From the NCBI GenBank assembly GCA_041675285.1, contig JBAYTZ010000003.1:310001-374000 (forward strand): a stretch of DNA of 64,000 nt. The letters run 5' to 3'. Made by a program: the position numbers and the translations under genes. Source of the stretch: Candidatus Delongbacteria bacterium. Its GTDB lineage: Bacteria > CAIWAD01. Shown here one piece after another: positions 26,093 to 34,304 of this stretch; within the stretch, counting starts at the first letter, position 1; the number at the start of each line of letters is the position of its first letter. Under the pieces are notes generated by a model. It was not told where the DNA came from. It searched no databases and saw only the letters and a program-made list of their open reading frames with translations.

Positions 26093-27828
26093 ATCCGCCG
26101 GCCTTCGTGGCAGCCCCGGCCCGCTCCGGCGAGCCCAGCCTGCGCCTCGTGGGCCCGGCGGGCGAGTGCTGGGTGCACAGCGCCGTGGATCCCCGCCGCG
26201 AGGCCCAGGGCCAGCTGGAGCGGCTGGCGGCGGACGGCCGCTGCCTGGTGGTGGCGGCGGGCGGCGGACTGGGCTGGCTGGCCCGTGTCCCGGCGGCCGG
26301 GCCCCTGGCGGGCGTGCTGCTGCTGGAGCCGCCGGAGAGTCCGGCGGGCCTGGCCGGGGATTGTGGCGCCCAGGTCCTGCGCGGCTCGGCGCCCGAGCTG
26401 GTGGCCGAGGTCACCCGGCGCCAGCTGGCCCTGGGTTGGCCGGACCTGTTGGTGGTCCACAACCCGGCCTACGGACGCTTCTTTCCGGACTGGCTGACGG
26501 GCCTCGGCCAGTTCCTGCCGCCGGGCCGGCTGCCGTCGCGGGTGGGGGCGGACAGCGGCCGCGCCGCCCGCAGCTGGCCGCCCCGCACCGTGCTCATGCC
26601 CGACTCGGGCTACTTCCTGTTGCGGGAGATCCGCGAGGCCCTGGAGGAGCTGGGCACGCGCGTGGTGCTGGTGCCGCTGCGCCAGGGCCGGGCCGCGGCC
26701 CCGCCCGGCGCGCGTCCGGGCACGGAGGCCGACGTGGACTACGCCGACCGCCTGCTGCAGGCCGTGCTGGCCCACCGGCCAGACCTGCTGCTCACGGTCA
26801 ACCACCTGGGCCTGGACCGCGAAGGCCGCATCCAGGACCTGCTGGCCAGCCTGGACGTGCCGCTGGCGGTCTGGTACGTGGACAGCCCGGAGTACATCCT
26901 CGAGGACGCCCCCTGCGCGCTGGGCGAGGAGAGCTTCCTGTTCTGCTGGGAGCGGGCCTGGTTGCCGCGTCTGGCGCAGCTTGGGCGCGCGCGGGCTTGG
27001 CACCTGCCGCTGGCCGGCAGTCCAGGTTTCGCCCGGGCGGGTACGCCGCGCCGGGACTTCAGCCTGGTCTGCGGGAGCAACCAGAGCGCCCTGCGCAAGT
27101 GGCGCGAGCGCCTGGACTGTCCGGCCCGCCTGGAGGGGGAGCTGGATTCCCTGCTGGAGCAGGCCGTGGACTTCTCCAGCGCCGCGCTGCCCGACGACGA
27201 ACTGCGCGGCCGGCTGGAGGGCGGGGGCTATCCCGGTTTAGCTGCCTGGGCCGATTCCGCGGCCCGGCGCCGGCTGGCCAGCCTGGTGGTGCTGCGGGCC
27301 ACCCGCGACGACCGTCAGCGGCTGGCGCGCCGCTTCCTGGATCAGGATTTCTGCCTGCACGGCGATGCGGGCTGGCGCGCCCTGCTGCCCGCGAGCCGGG
27401 TCGCGCCGCCCCTGGATTATTACCGTGAGCTGGCAGACCACTACAGCACGGTCCGGGTCAGCCTCAACACCACCAGCCGCCAGATGCCGGGCACGGTCAA
27501 CCAGCGGCTCTTCGACGCACCCCTGGCGGGCAGCGCCGTGCTGACGGACTGGCGCCGGGACCTGGACGAGCTGTTCGAGCCCGGCCGCGAGGTGCTGGTC
27601 TACCACGAGCCCGCCGAGGCGCTGGAACTGGGCCTGGAGCTGGCGCGCGACGAGCCGGCCCGCCGGCAATTGGTGGAACGGGCCCGGGCGCGCATCCGCG
27701 GGCAGCACCTCTACACCCACCGGCTGCGCAGCCTGTTGGATTGCATGGGAACGATCCTGGGCCGCGAACGGCCTGGGCACAGCCTCCGCCCGGCGGCGGA
27801 AAAGGAGCGGGAATGCACATCCTGGTGA
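26089..27828 (+). CDS. Second MAF-N-like / CgeB-type glycosyltransferase
   Basis: 579 residues from ATG 26089 (ATGA overlap). The N-terminus has HSAVDPRREAQGQLERL near 32 and CLVVAAGGGLGWLARV, the same MAF-N-like layout as the 22615 gene. The CgeB-like half has VLMPDSGYFLLREIREALE, LLLTVNHLGLDREGRI, LAVWYVDSPEYIL near 265, FSLVCGSNQ, then SLNTTSRQMPGTVNQRLFD and GREVLVYHEP near 500. It is clearly paralogous in plan to the earlier fusion but diverged. It overlaps the next gene by 16 bp. Confidence 0.72.
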   Translation: MNPPAFVAAPARSGEPSLRLVGPAGECWVHSAVDPRREAQGQLERLAADGRCLVVAAGGGLGWLARVPAAGPLAGVLLLEPPESPAGLAGDCGAQVLRGSAPELVAEVTRRQLALGWPDLLVVHNPAYGRFFPDWLTGLGQFLPPGRLPSRVGADSGRAARSWPPRTVLMPDSGYFLLREIREALEELGTRVVLVPLRQGRAAAPPGARPGTEADVDYADRLLQAVLAHRPDLLLTVNHLGLDREGRIQDLLASLDVPLAVWYVDSPEYILEDAPCALGEESFLFCWERAWLPRLAQLGRARAWHLPLAGSPGFARAGTPRRDFSLVCGSNQSALRKWRERLDCPARLEGELDSLLEQAVDFSSAALPDDELRGRLEGGGYPGLAAWADSAARRRLASLVVLRATRDDRQRLARRFLDQDFCLHGDAGWRALLPASRVAPPLDYYRELADHYSTVRVSLNTTSRQMPGTVNQRLFDAPLAGSAVLTDWRRDLDELFEPGREVLVYHEPAEALELGLELARDEPARRQLVERARARIRGQHLYTHRLRSLLDCMGTILGRERPGHSLRPAAEKERECTSW

Positions 27829-28415
27829 ACGGAACCCGGCGGGAGGATCTGGAGACCCGCCATGCCGGACGGCTGCCCGGCGACCTGCTGGAAATCCTTG
27901 GCACCGAGTTCTTCCGCGCCGGCCAGCTGGTGGTGGGCGTGCAGGTGGACGGCACGGACGTCACCGGCGCGGACCGCTCCGAATGGGGCCAGCGCGCAGG
28001 CGTGCAGGAGCTGGCCCTGCTGATCCAGTCCCCCGGCCAGCTGCTGGCGGGCTCGCTCAAGGTCAGCCTGGAGTGGCTGCCCCTGCTGCGCACGGAGCTG
28101 TCCGCCTGCGCCGACCGCTTCCGGCTGGGCGAGGACGCCCAGGCCATCGACGCGCTGATCCGCGTGGTGGAGGGCCTGCGCCTGCTCTTCCTCGGCATCG
28201 GGCAGATCCAGCGCCTGCTGCTCAACCAGGAGCTGGCCTCCAGCGCCCTGGTGGAGGGCTTCCAGGCCGAGATCCCCCGCCTGCTGGACGAGATCATCGT
28301 CGCCCAGGAGGGGCGGGACTGGATCCTGCTGGCCGACCTGCTGGAGTACGACGTGATGGACCAGTTGTCGCGCTGGGAGGAGACGGCCGCCGCCCTGCTG
28401 GAGGAGCTGGCGTGA
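27813..28415 (+). CDS. Uncharacterised helical protein of the flagellar glycosylation operon
   Basis: 200 residues from ATG 27813, with AAAGGAGCGG upstream and a 16-bp overlap with the preceding gene. A short beta-rich N-terminus (MHILVNGTRRED...LVVGVQVDG) is followed by an all-helical region rich in Leu and acidic residues, ending WEETAAALLEELA. No catalytic motif, signal peptide or membrane helix is visible. I do not recognise the family. The neighbours suggest a flagellar assembly or export accessory role (inference). Confidence 0.6.
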   Translation: MHILVNGTRREDLETRHAGRLPGDLLEILGTEFFRAGQLVVGVQVDGTDVTGADRSEWGQRAGVQELALLIQSPGQLLAGSLKVSLEWLPLLRTELSACADRFRLGEDAQAIDALIRVVEGLRLLFLGIGQIQRLLLNQELASSALVEGFQAEIPRLLDEIIVAQEGRDWILLADLLEYDVMDQLSRWEETAAALLEELA

Positions 28416-28780
28416 GCGCCGTGGACCCGGACCGCCTGGCCGCCCTGGAGGAGTGGCTCGGACTGGTGCGGGAGTTCCTCACGGCCCATCCCCACGGCTC
28501 CGAACTGGATCCCGGGACGCTGTCCACGCTGCTGGAGCGCCGCGAGCTGCTGCTGCCCCGCCTGCAGGCCGGGGGCAAGTTCGAGCGACCCGAGGCCGAG
28601 GCGGCGCTGCGGCTGCAGATCCTCGAGGAGGAGCTGCAGCGGCGCGTGCTGCACGACCTGGAGCGCCGGCGCAAGGAAATGGCCGACCTGGACCGCACGC
28701 GCCACGCCCTGAAGGGCTACGGCGAGGAGCTGGGCAAGTCGGAGCCCCGGCCCCCGCGCTTCGTCGACACCCGCAGCTGA
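28412..28780 (+). CDS. Small helical protein, possible FliT/FlgN-type chaperone
   Basis: 122 residues, GTG 28412 overlapping the previous stop. It is predicted nearly all helix, with heptad-like runs (LEEELQRRVLHDLERRRKEM) and a Pro/Arg-rich tail. Size, composition and position at the end of a flagellar operon fit an export chaperone of the FliT/FlgN kind, but the sequence itself does not prove it. A terminator follows at 28865. Confidence 0.55.
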   Translation: MSAVDPDRLAALEEWLGLVREFLTAHPHGSELDPGTLSTLLERRELLLPRLQAGGKFERPEAEAALRLQILEEELQRRVLHDLERRRKEMADLDRTRHALKGYGEELGKSEPRPPRFVDTRS

Positions 28781-28864
28781 GCGCCCGGGGCCGCGCCGGT
28801 CCGCCTGGACCCGCCCGGCCCGGCAAAGCTCAACTGAGGCCTTTCTCTATATTGATCAGCGGTC

Positions 28865-28886
28865 GCCGCGCGGTGCGCGGCTTTTT
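28865..28886 (+). terminator. Intrinsic terminator ending the glycosylation operon
   Basis: GCCGCGC (28865-28871), 3-base loop, GCGCGGC (28875-28881), then TTTTT at 28882-28886. It lies 85 bp after the last gene and 69 bp before the TPR gene. Confidence 0.85.
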
Positions 28887-28954
28887 CATGCCCGCCAGGC
28901 GGGTCGGCGCAAGCGAACAATACCAGGCATCGTGATAGCAGGAGGATTCCGGCC

Positions 28955-31777
28955 GTGAGTGGAATGACCGATCAGGAACGCGCCCAGAAGTGGTTTGATG
29001 AGACTCGTCGCCTGCACATGAGTCCCAATCCGGACCTCCACAAGATCGTCGCCGGCTACCGCAAGAGCCTGGACTTCGTGCCCAACAACCCGCAGGTGAT
29101 CTACTTCCTGGGCGTGGCCCTGATGGGCCGCCGGGAGTGGACCAACGCCGAAGAGCACTTCCGCCGGGCCCTCAGCCTGCAACCCGGCATGTCCGAAGCC
29201 TGGTTCCACCTGGGGCAGACCCTGCTCCAGGAGCGGCGCCCGGAAGAGGCGGAACAGGCCATCCGCAAGTCCATCGAGACGGCGGCCAAGGAGACCCGCG
29301 GCCCGCTGTACTTCATGCTGGCCGGCGCCCTGCAGGCCCAGTACGACCTGCTGGCCCCGCGCGACCGGCAGCAGGCCGAGGCCAAGCTCAAGCAGGCCGA
29401 GGAGTGCTACCGCCTGGGCTTGGAGACGCGCCCGGACGATCCCCAGGGCTGTTTCCAGTTCGCGCTCTTCCTGCAGAACCTCAGCCAGCTGCCGGGCCAT
29501 GAAGGCGCCCTGGCGGAGGCCGAGGCCCTGCTGGACGGCGTGCTGGCCGGCCAGCCCGGCCTGCGCGACGTGCTGAACCTGCGGGCCCTGCTGCACTCCC
29601 GCCGCGGCGAGTTCGACCAGGCCACCGCGCGGCTGGAGGCCGCCCTGGCCGAGAGTCCGGAGGACGCGGGCCTGCTCTTCAACCTGGCCCAGATCCGCGA
29701 GCAGGCCGGCGATCCGACGCGCGCCCGCGAGCTGCTGGAGCGCACCCTGGCCGTGCAGCCGCGCCAACCCGGCGCCCTCTCCCGCCTGGCGGGCCTGATC
29801 GCCCAGCACGAGCGCGATTGGGACCGCGCCCTGGAGCTCATCGCCAAGGGCATGGAACTGGCGCCCCGCGACCCCGTGCTGGTGTACCAGAAGGCGCTGA
29901 TCTTCCTCGAACGCGCTCTGGAGCTGCCGGAGGAGGAGCGCGAACCCGGCCTGAAGGAGGCCCGCGCCCTGGCCGAGTTGGCGCTGGAGATCCAGCCCGG
30001 CTTCCAGCCCGCGCTGGGACTGCTGGGCCGCCTGGGCGCGCAGCCCGACGCCGCCGCCGCGCCGACCGTCGACGTGGCCGCGCTGCAGGCGCAGCTGGCC
30101 GACAAGCCCGACGATCCCGAACTGCAGACCCAGCTGGTTCAGGGCCTGCTGGCGGCCCGGCGCTTCGAGGAGGCCCTGCCGCTGCTGGAGTCGCTGCTGG
30201 CCCGCAACCCCGAGGATCCCCCCACGCTGGTCAACCATGGTCTGGTGCTCTCCTACCTGGCGGGCCAGGACGCGGGCCGGATCCAGGCCGCCCGGGCCTC
30301 GCTGCGCAAGGGCATCGCGGGTTCCGAGACGCCGGATTCGCCCATCCTGCTGCGCCTGGCCCAGCTGAACCTCATGCTGCGCGAGCCCGAGGAGGCCTTC
30401 GACCACCTGGCCGTGCTGCGCGAGCGCGTGGGCACGGACCCGCGCCTGGACGAGGCCCAGGTCAACCAGCTCTCCGGCGTGGCCGCCCAGCAGAAGGGTC
30501 TGCTGGAGGTGGCCTGCGGCTTCTACCGGCGTTCCATGGACGTACTGGACGCGCGCCGGCAGGACGGCAGCGGCGGCACCCTGCTGGAGACCGCGCTGCG
30601 CGAGGCCTCCGGCAGCCTGGCCCAGATCCTCGACCTGCTGCACCGGGACGACGAGGCCGTGGCGGCCTACGAGCGCTGGAGCCAGGCGGCGCCCACGGAC
30701 GGCACGCCGCTCTTCCGGCTGGCCGGGGTCCTCAACCGCGGCCGGCGCTTCGAGGAGGGACTGGAGGTCCTGCACCGGCTGGAGCAGCTGGCTCCCGACA
30801 ACCCGGTGACCCAGTACTACCTGGCCCTGACCCTCACCGACCTGGAGCGCCACGCCGAGGCCGAGGCCTGCCTGCAGAAGGCGCTGGAGCTGCGGCCGGA
30901 CTTCCCCGAGGCCCAGCAGCGCCTGGCCTACCTGCAGCAAAACCGGCCCCTGGTGGCCGCCTCGCTGGAGGAGCTGGAAGCCAGCGTGGCCGCCGACCCG
31001 GAGGATCTGGACGACCGCCTGCTGCTGGGTCAGGCCTATCTGGCCACCAAGCAGTGGAGCCAGGCCGCCGAGCAGCTGGAGGTGGTGGTCAAGGGCGACG
31101 CCAAGAACCACAAGGCGCTCTTCGACCTCTCCCAGGCCTGGCTGGCCGCGGGCGACCGCGAGCGCGCCATCGACTGCCTCGTGCATCTGGAGGAACGGCT
31201 GCCCACCGATCCGGGCGTGCGCTTCCGGCTGGCCGAGCTGCTGCTGGAGAACGAGGAGGAGGAGCTGGCGGTCAAGGAGTTCCGCAACGCCGTGGACATG
31301 CAGCCCAACAATCCGGTCTTCCAGTTCCGCTACGGCGTGGCCCTCAAGGCCGCCGACCACGAGGACAAGGCGGAGAAGGCCATCCGGCGCGCGCTGGAGC
31401 TGCAGCAGACCTTCCCCGCCGCGCACTTCGAGCTGGGCCTGCTGGAATTCACCAGCGAGCGCTGGGAAGCCGCCCTGAAGAGCTTCATCACCAGCTACCA
31501 GCAGGACAACCGCAACTTCATGGCGCTCTACTACTGCGGGCTGGTCCAGGCCAAGGTCCAGCAGGACCGCCGCGAGGCCGTCAAGTTCTTCCAGTCGGCG
31601 CTGGGCATCAGCCCGGGCCACGCCGACAGCCACTTCCAGCTGGGCAACCTGTTCCTGGCCGAAGGCCGCCGCTCGGACGCCGGCTGGCACCTGGAGAAGG
31701 CCCTGGAGCTCTGGCCCGCGGATGCCTTCAACCGCGACCTGGCGGAGGAACTGCTGGAGAAGACCCGTCAGGCTTGA
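28955..31777 (+). CDS. Large tetratricopeptide-repeat protein
   Basis: 940 residues, preceded by a GCAGGAGGA Shine-Dalgarno. TPR units run through almost the whole length, for example IYFLGVALMGRREWTNAEEH, AWFHLGQTLLQERRPEEAEQ, LFNLAQIREQAGDPTRAREL, LFRLAGVLNRGRRFEEGLEV and FQFRYGVALKAADHEDKAEK. There is no signal peptide or enzymatic domain, so it is probably a cytosolic scaffold. It lies behind its own terminator-separated start and carries a strong terminator, so it is a separate unit. Its partner is unknown; flagellar or polysaccharide machinery is only suggested by location. Confidence 0.8.
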   Translation: MSGMTDQERAQKWFDETRRLHMSPNPDLHKIVAGYRKSLDFVPNNPQVIYFLGVALMGRREWTNAEEHFRRALSLQPGMSEAWFHLGQTLLQERRPEEAEQAIRKSIETAAKETRGPLYFMLAGALQAQYDLLAPRDRQQAEAKLKQAEECYRLGLETRPDDPQGCFQFALFLQNLSQLPGHEGALAEAEALLDGVLAGQPGLRDVLNLRALLHSRRGEFDQATARLEAALAESPEDAGLLFNLAQIREQAGDPTRARELLERTLAVQPRQPGALSRLAGLIAQHERDWDRALELIAKGMELAPRDPVLVYQKALIFLERALELPEEEREPGLKEARALAELALEIQPGFQPALGLLGRLGAQPDAAAAPTVDVAALQAQLADKPDDPELQTQLVQGLLAARRFEEALPLLESLLARNPEDPPTLVNHGLVLSYLAGQDAGRIQAARASLRKGIAGSETPDSPILLRLAQLNLMLREPEEAFDHLAVLRERVGTDPRLDEAQVNQLSGVAAQQKGLLEVACGFYRRSMDVLDARRQDGSGGTLLETALREASGSLAQILDLLHRDDEAVAAYERWSQAAPTDGTPLFRLAGVLNRGRRFEEGLEVLHRLEQLAPDNPVTQYYLALTLTDLERHAEAEACLQKALELRPDFPEAQQRLAYLQQNRPLVAASLEELEASVAADPEDLDDRLLLGQAYLATKQWSQAAEQLEVVVKGDAKNHKALFDLSQAWLAAGDRERAIDCLVHLEERLPTDPGVRFRLAELLLENEEEELAVKEFRNAVDMQPNNPVFQFRYGVALKAADHEDKAEKAIRRALELQQTFPAAHFELGLLEFTSERWEAALKSFITSYQQDNRNFMALYYCGLVQAKVQQDRREAVKFFQSALGISPGHADSHFQLGNLFLAEGRRSDAGWHLEKALELWPADAFNRDLAEELLEKTRQA

Positions 31778-31784
31778 TTCTTGA

Positions 31785-31795
31785 TAGTGGGAAAA
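31785..31795. repeat. Alternative left boundary repeat of the mobile element
   Basis: GATAGTGGGAA here and CATAGTGGGAA at 41342-41352 share ATAGTGGGAA just outside the element at both ends. This 10-bp match could be the crossover core, or chance. It would put the 31840 terminator inside the element. Confidence 0.25.
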
Positions 31796-31839
31796 TCGTC
31801 TGGCGTCCAGAGCTGTCCAGAAACATCGATTACAAACTC

Positions 31840-31867
31840 AATCCCCGCTTTCGAGCGGGGATTTTTT
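31840..31867 (+). terminator. Intrinsic terminator after the TPR gene
   Basis: AATCCCCGCT (31840-31849), loop TTCG, AGCGGGGATT (31854-31863), with a TTTTTT run at 31862-31867. It has a perfect 10-bp stem with a stable UUCG tetraloop. Confidence 0.9.
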
Positions 31868-31909
31868 GTATTGAAAAGTGCGTGAAGTTCCAGCAGCATC
31901 CGCTAGATT

Positions 31910-31931
31910 TGTGTCCAAGTGTGTGACCAAG
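31910..31931 (+). repeat. Left end repeat (attL or integrase-binding site)
   Basis: TGTGTCCAAG, 2 bp, TGTGACCAAG. The same two-unit pattern with the same 2-bp gap occurs in the same orientation at 41259-41280 (TGTGTCCAAG, 2 bp, TGTGTCCAAG), 3 mismatches in 22. It lies 47 bp before the integrase ATG, as expected for an attachment or arm-binding site. Confidence 0.6.
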
Positions 31932-31978
31932 TAGACGGCAAGCCAGGGTCAAACCAGTTGTGGGCACAGGAGGCGGAC

Positions 31979-33145
31979 ATGCCACTAACCGACGCGGCAC
32001 TCAAGGCAATGAAGCCCAAGCCCAAGCCCTACACCGTAAGTGATGGGCGCGGCTTGTACGTCGAAGTATTTCCGACGGGCGGGGTTGTCTGGCGCTTTCG
32101 CTACCGGCTGGATGGCAGGCTGGAGAAATTGACGCTGGGCAAGTACCCGGAGCTGTCGCTCAAGCTGGCCCGGGCCTGGCGGGATGAGGCGGCCCACAAG
32201 GTGCTGCTGGGCGAGTCGCCGGCCCGCCAGAAGCAGCTTGCCAAGGTTGCCGCAGATGAGACGGCCACGGTGGCAGAGTTCACCGAGCGCTTCCTGCGAG
32301 AGGTGCTGGCGAAGGACATCAAGAACGTGCGCGTCCCCCGCCGCTACTTCGACAAGGATATCCTTCCCTTCATCGGTGAGCGGCCTATGAGTACCATTTC
32401 CACGGAGGATGTGCGCGCTATAGTTTGGCGTGCCAAGGACAAGGGAATCGATGCGACAGCGGGCAAGCTGAGGGGCATGCTGTTTCGATTGTGCGACTTC
32501 GCAATCACCTGTGGTGTGATGCAAGCGAATCCGGTGACCGCCTTACCCATGCGACACGTATTCAAAAAGAAGTCGCGTGAGCGGGCCTTGTCGCGGGACG
32601 AGATTCGCACTTTCCTGAATGCCATTGGCGAGTCCACCATGCGCCGGCAACTCCAGATTGCCTTGCGCCTGCTTCTATTGACCATGACGCGCAAATCCGA
32701 GCTGATGCTGGCCAATTGGGCCAATGTGGATCTGGCGGCGGCGGAGTGGCACATTCCCGCCGAGCAGTCCAAGACCGGCAAGCCCCACATCGTCTACCTG
32801 TCTCGGCAGGCGTTGGAGTTGTTCCAGGAGCTGCGGGGATTGGCAGACAGCAGCGAGCTTGTGCTGCCTGGTTGCGGGAGCCTGAACAAGCCCTTTGCTC
32901 CCACGACGCTTAACATGGCGCTTGAACGGGCCTTGCATGGTTACGGGATGGCGGGCTTCACGATCCATGACCTGCGCCGGACCTCATCCACCCTGCTGCA
33001 TGAAAACGGTTGGCCTTCGGATGTGGTGGAGAAGGCGCTCAATCACACCATCGGTGGAATGCGGGGAGTCTACAACCGGGCTGAGTACGCTGATCAGCGC
33101 CGCGAAATGCTGCAATTCTGGGCGGATTTCGTTGAGAAGGCATGA
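31979..33145 (+). CDS. int: P4-type tyrosine integrase
   Basis: 388 residues from ATG 31979 (CAGGAGGCGGAC upstream). In-frame GTG 31919 would extend into the end repeat and lacks family similarity. The N-terminus (MPLTDAALKAMKPKPKPYTV, GLYVEV) is the DUF4102 arm-binding domain of P4-like integrases. Catalytic residues are in place: Arg238 (TRKSE), Lys266, His330 and Arg333 (IHDLRR), His356 and the nucleophile Tyr365 (RGVYNRAEY). It catalyses integration and excision of the element and lies at its left end facing inward. Confidence 0.9.
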   Translation: MPLTDAALKAMKPKPKPYTVSDGRGLYVEVFPTGGVVWRFRYRLDGRLEKLTLGKYPELSLKLARAWRDEAAHKVLLGESPARQKQLAKVAADETATVAEFTERFLREVLAKDIKNVRVPRRYFDKDILPFIGERPMSTISTEDVRAIVWRAKDKGIDATAGKLRGMLFRLCDFAITCGVMQANPVTALPMRHVFKKKSRERALSRDEIRTFLNAIGESTMRRQLQIALRLLLLTMTRKSELMLANWANVDLAAAEWHIPAEQSKTGKPHIVYLSRQALELFQELRGLADSSELVLPGCGSLNKPFAPTTLNMALERALHGYGMAGFTIHDLRRTSSTLLHENGWPSDVVEKALNHTIGGMRGVYNRAEYADQRREMLQFWADFVEKA

Positions 33146-33162
33146 GTGGAAGGAAGTTCACG

Positions 33163-33810
33163 ATGAGCGATGTGCAACCCAATTGTGAAGGCTCACTGCG
33201 AGGGCCGCTGAGGTTCTACACTTTGACTCAGGCCGCAGTTCGATGGGCTGGACTAACGGGCGAAGAACCTCAAATGAGCGTCTCAGTGTGGCTCCCAGGT
33301 GCTCCATTCGTGAAGACTGACCCGCAGAGAGAGCATCCTGAGCTACGAATCAGGTACGGATGGCTTATCGCTGCGACCGAAAACGGCGAACTCCCATACG
33401 TCGGGGTTACCGACTGCTATCTGCCCGAAACAGAAAGGTCCGGGCATGTTGATTATCCTCTTCGGTGTGTTAGCCGCACTGATCTGAAGGCATGGATGCT
33501 GAAAGAGCATCCTGACGAAAAGCCCTCTTTCCTGTTCAATAGGGCCGAGAGAAGCAAAGGCAACAATGGAGAGGTTGACGAGAGATCCAAGGGGAGTTTT
33601 CTGAACATCATTGGAGCACTGTTGGCTTATATCGAAGGCGATCATGGCTTCAGCAGGCATCCTAAGTACAAGAGCAAGGGGATTCTTGAAGATGAGCTGA
33701 CCGAAAAGTTCGATGCTTACGGCTTGTCGAAGAAAACCCTTCAGAAGAAATTCTATGAGGCCCGAAAAACATTGAAAACCGCAATAGGTGAGCGAAACCC
33801 GAGCGACTGA
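33163..33810 (+). CDS. Hypothetical protein of the mobile element
   Basis: 215 residues. ATG 33163 with GGAAGGAAG upstream is preferred over in-frame ATG 33142, which overlaps the integrase stop and has no proper ribosome site. It is soluble, with no recognised domain. The C-terminal ~70 residues (GILEDELTEKFDAYGLSKKT, LQKKFYEARKTLK) look like a helical DNA-binding segment. GC content is lower than in the host genes. Similar-sized genes between integrase and alpA in such elements are often regulators, but I cannot assign one here. Confidence 0.55.
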   Translation: MSDVQPNCEGSLRGPLRFYTLTQAAVRWAGLTGEEPQMSVSVWLPGAPFVKTDPQREHPELRIRYGWLIAATENGELPYVGVTDCYLPETERSGHVDYPLRCVSRTDLKAWMLKEHPDEKPSFLFNRAERSKGNNGEVDERSKGSFLNIIGALLAYIEGDHGFSRHPKYKSKGILEDELTEKFDAYGLSKKTLQKKFYEARKTLKTAIGERNPSD

Positions 33811-33936
33811 AAATGTCCTTCGACCCGCTACCAGAGCGGATTTTGAGCCCTAATAGGAATCTCTCTCCCCCAATTGCTGGGTGATCCCCCGTAGCGCAAT
33901 GCCCTCTTATGGCACCAAAGCCAAAGAGGTGCCCAC

Positions 33937-34179
33937 ATGTTCAGTACAATCCTTCGCCTTCCAACTGTCTTGGCCGAAACCGGCTATTCCCGTTCAACCA
34001 TTTACCAACTGATCGCGCAAGGGCTTTGGCCCAAACAAGTCAGTCTTGGGGCGCGGGCTATCGGCTGGCCTGCCAGGGAGGTCCAGGCCATGAATGCGGC
34101 CCGAATCTCCGGCAAGTCGGATGAGGCCATCCGTGCGCTTGTGCTCAGGCTTGAGGAGGCGCGCAGAGATGCAGCCTGA
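33937..34179 (+). CDS. alpA: AlpA-family excisionase/regulator
   Basis: 80 residues, preceded by AGAGGTGCC. LPTVLAETGYSRSTIYQLIA followed by GLWPKQVSLGARAIGWP and a helix is the compact MerR-like helix-turn-helix plus wing of AlpA proteins (family length about 70). AlpA-type proteins act as transcriptional regulators or excisionases of P4-like elements. In this element it probably controls integrase activity or the downstream replication gene. Confidence 0.82.
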   Translation: MFSTILRLPTVLAETGYSRSTIYQLIAQGLWPKQVSLGARAIGWPAREVQAMNAARISGKSDEAIRALVLRLEEARRDAA

Positions 34180-34304
34180 AACATCGCTGAAGGCCAGGCT
34201 TAGATCCATCGGCAAGACCTGCATCGTGGGCCTGGCAATGCGTTGCGGGGGCTTGCTTCCAGGTCGGTTTTTCGAATAGTTGCTATCGCGGGGAGGGCTC
34301 GCCG

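Noticed and set aside
28886..31690. 934-residue minus-strand frame opposite the TPR protein
   Set aside because: Low-complexity shadow (Gln/Gly/Leu/Val runs) of a repeat protein.
31919..31978. Upstream GTG start for the integrase
   Set aside because: Would place the N-terminus inside the end repeat; family similarity and a good ribosome site begin at ATG 31979.
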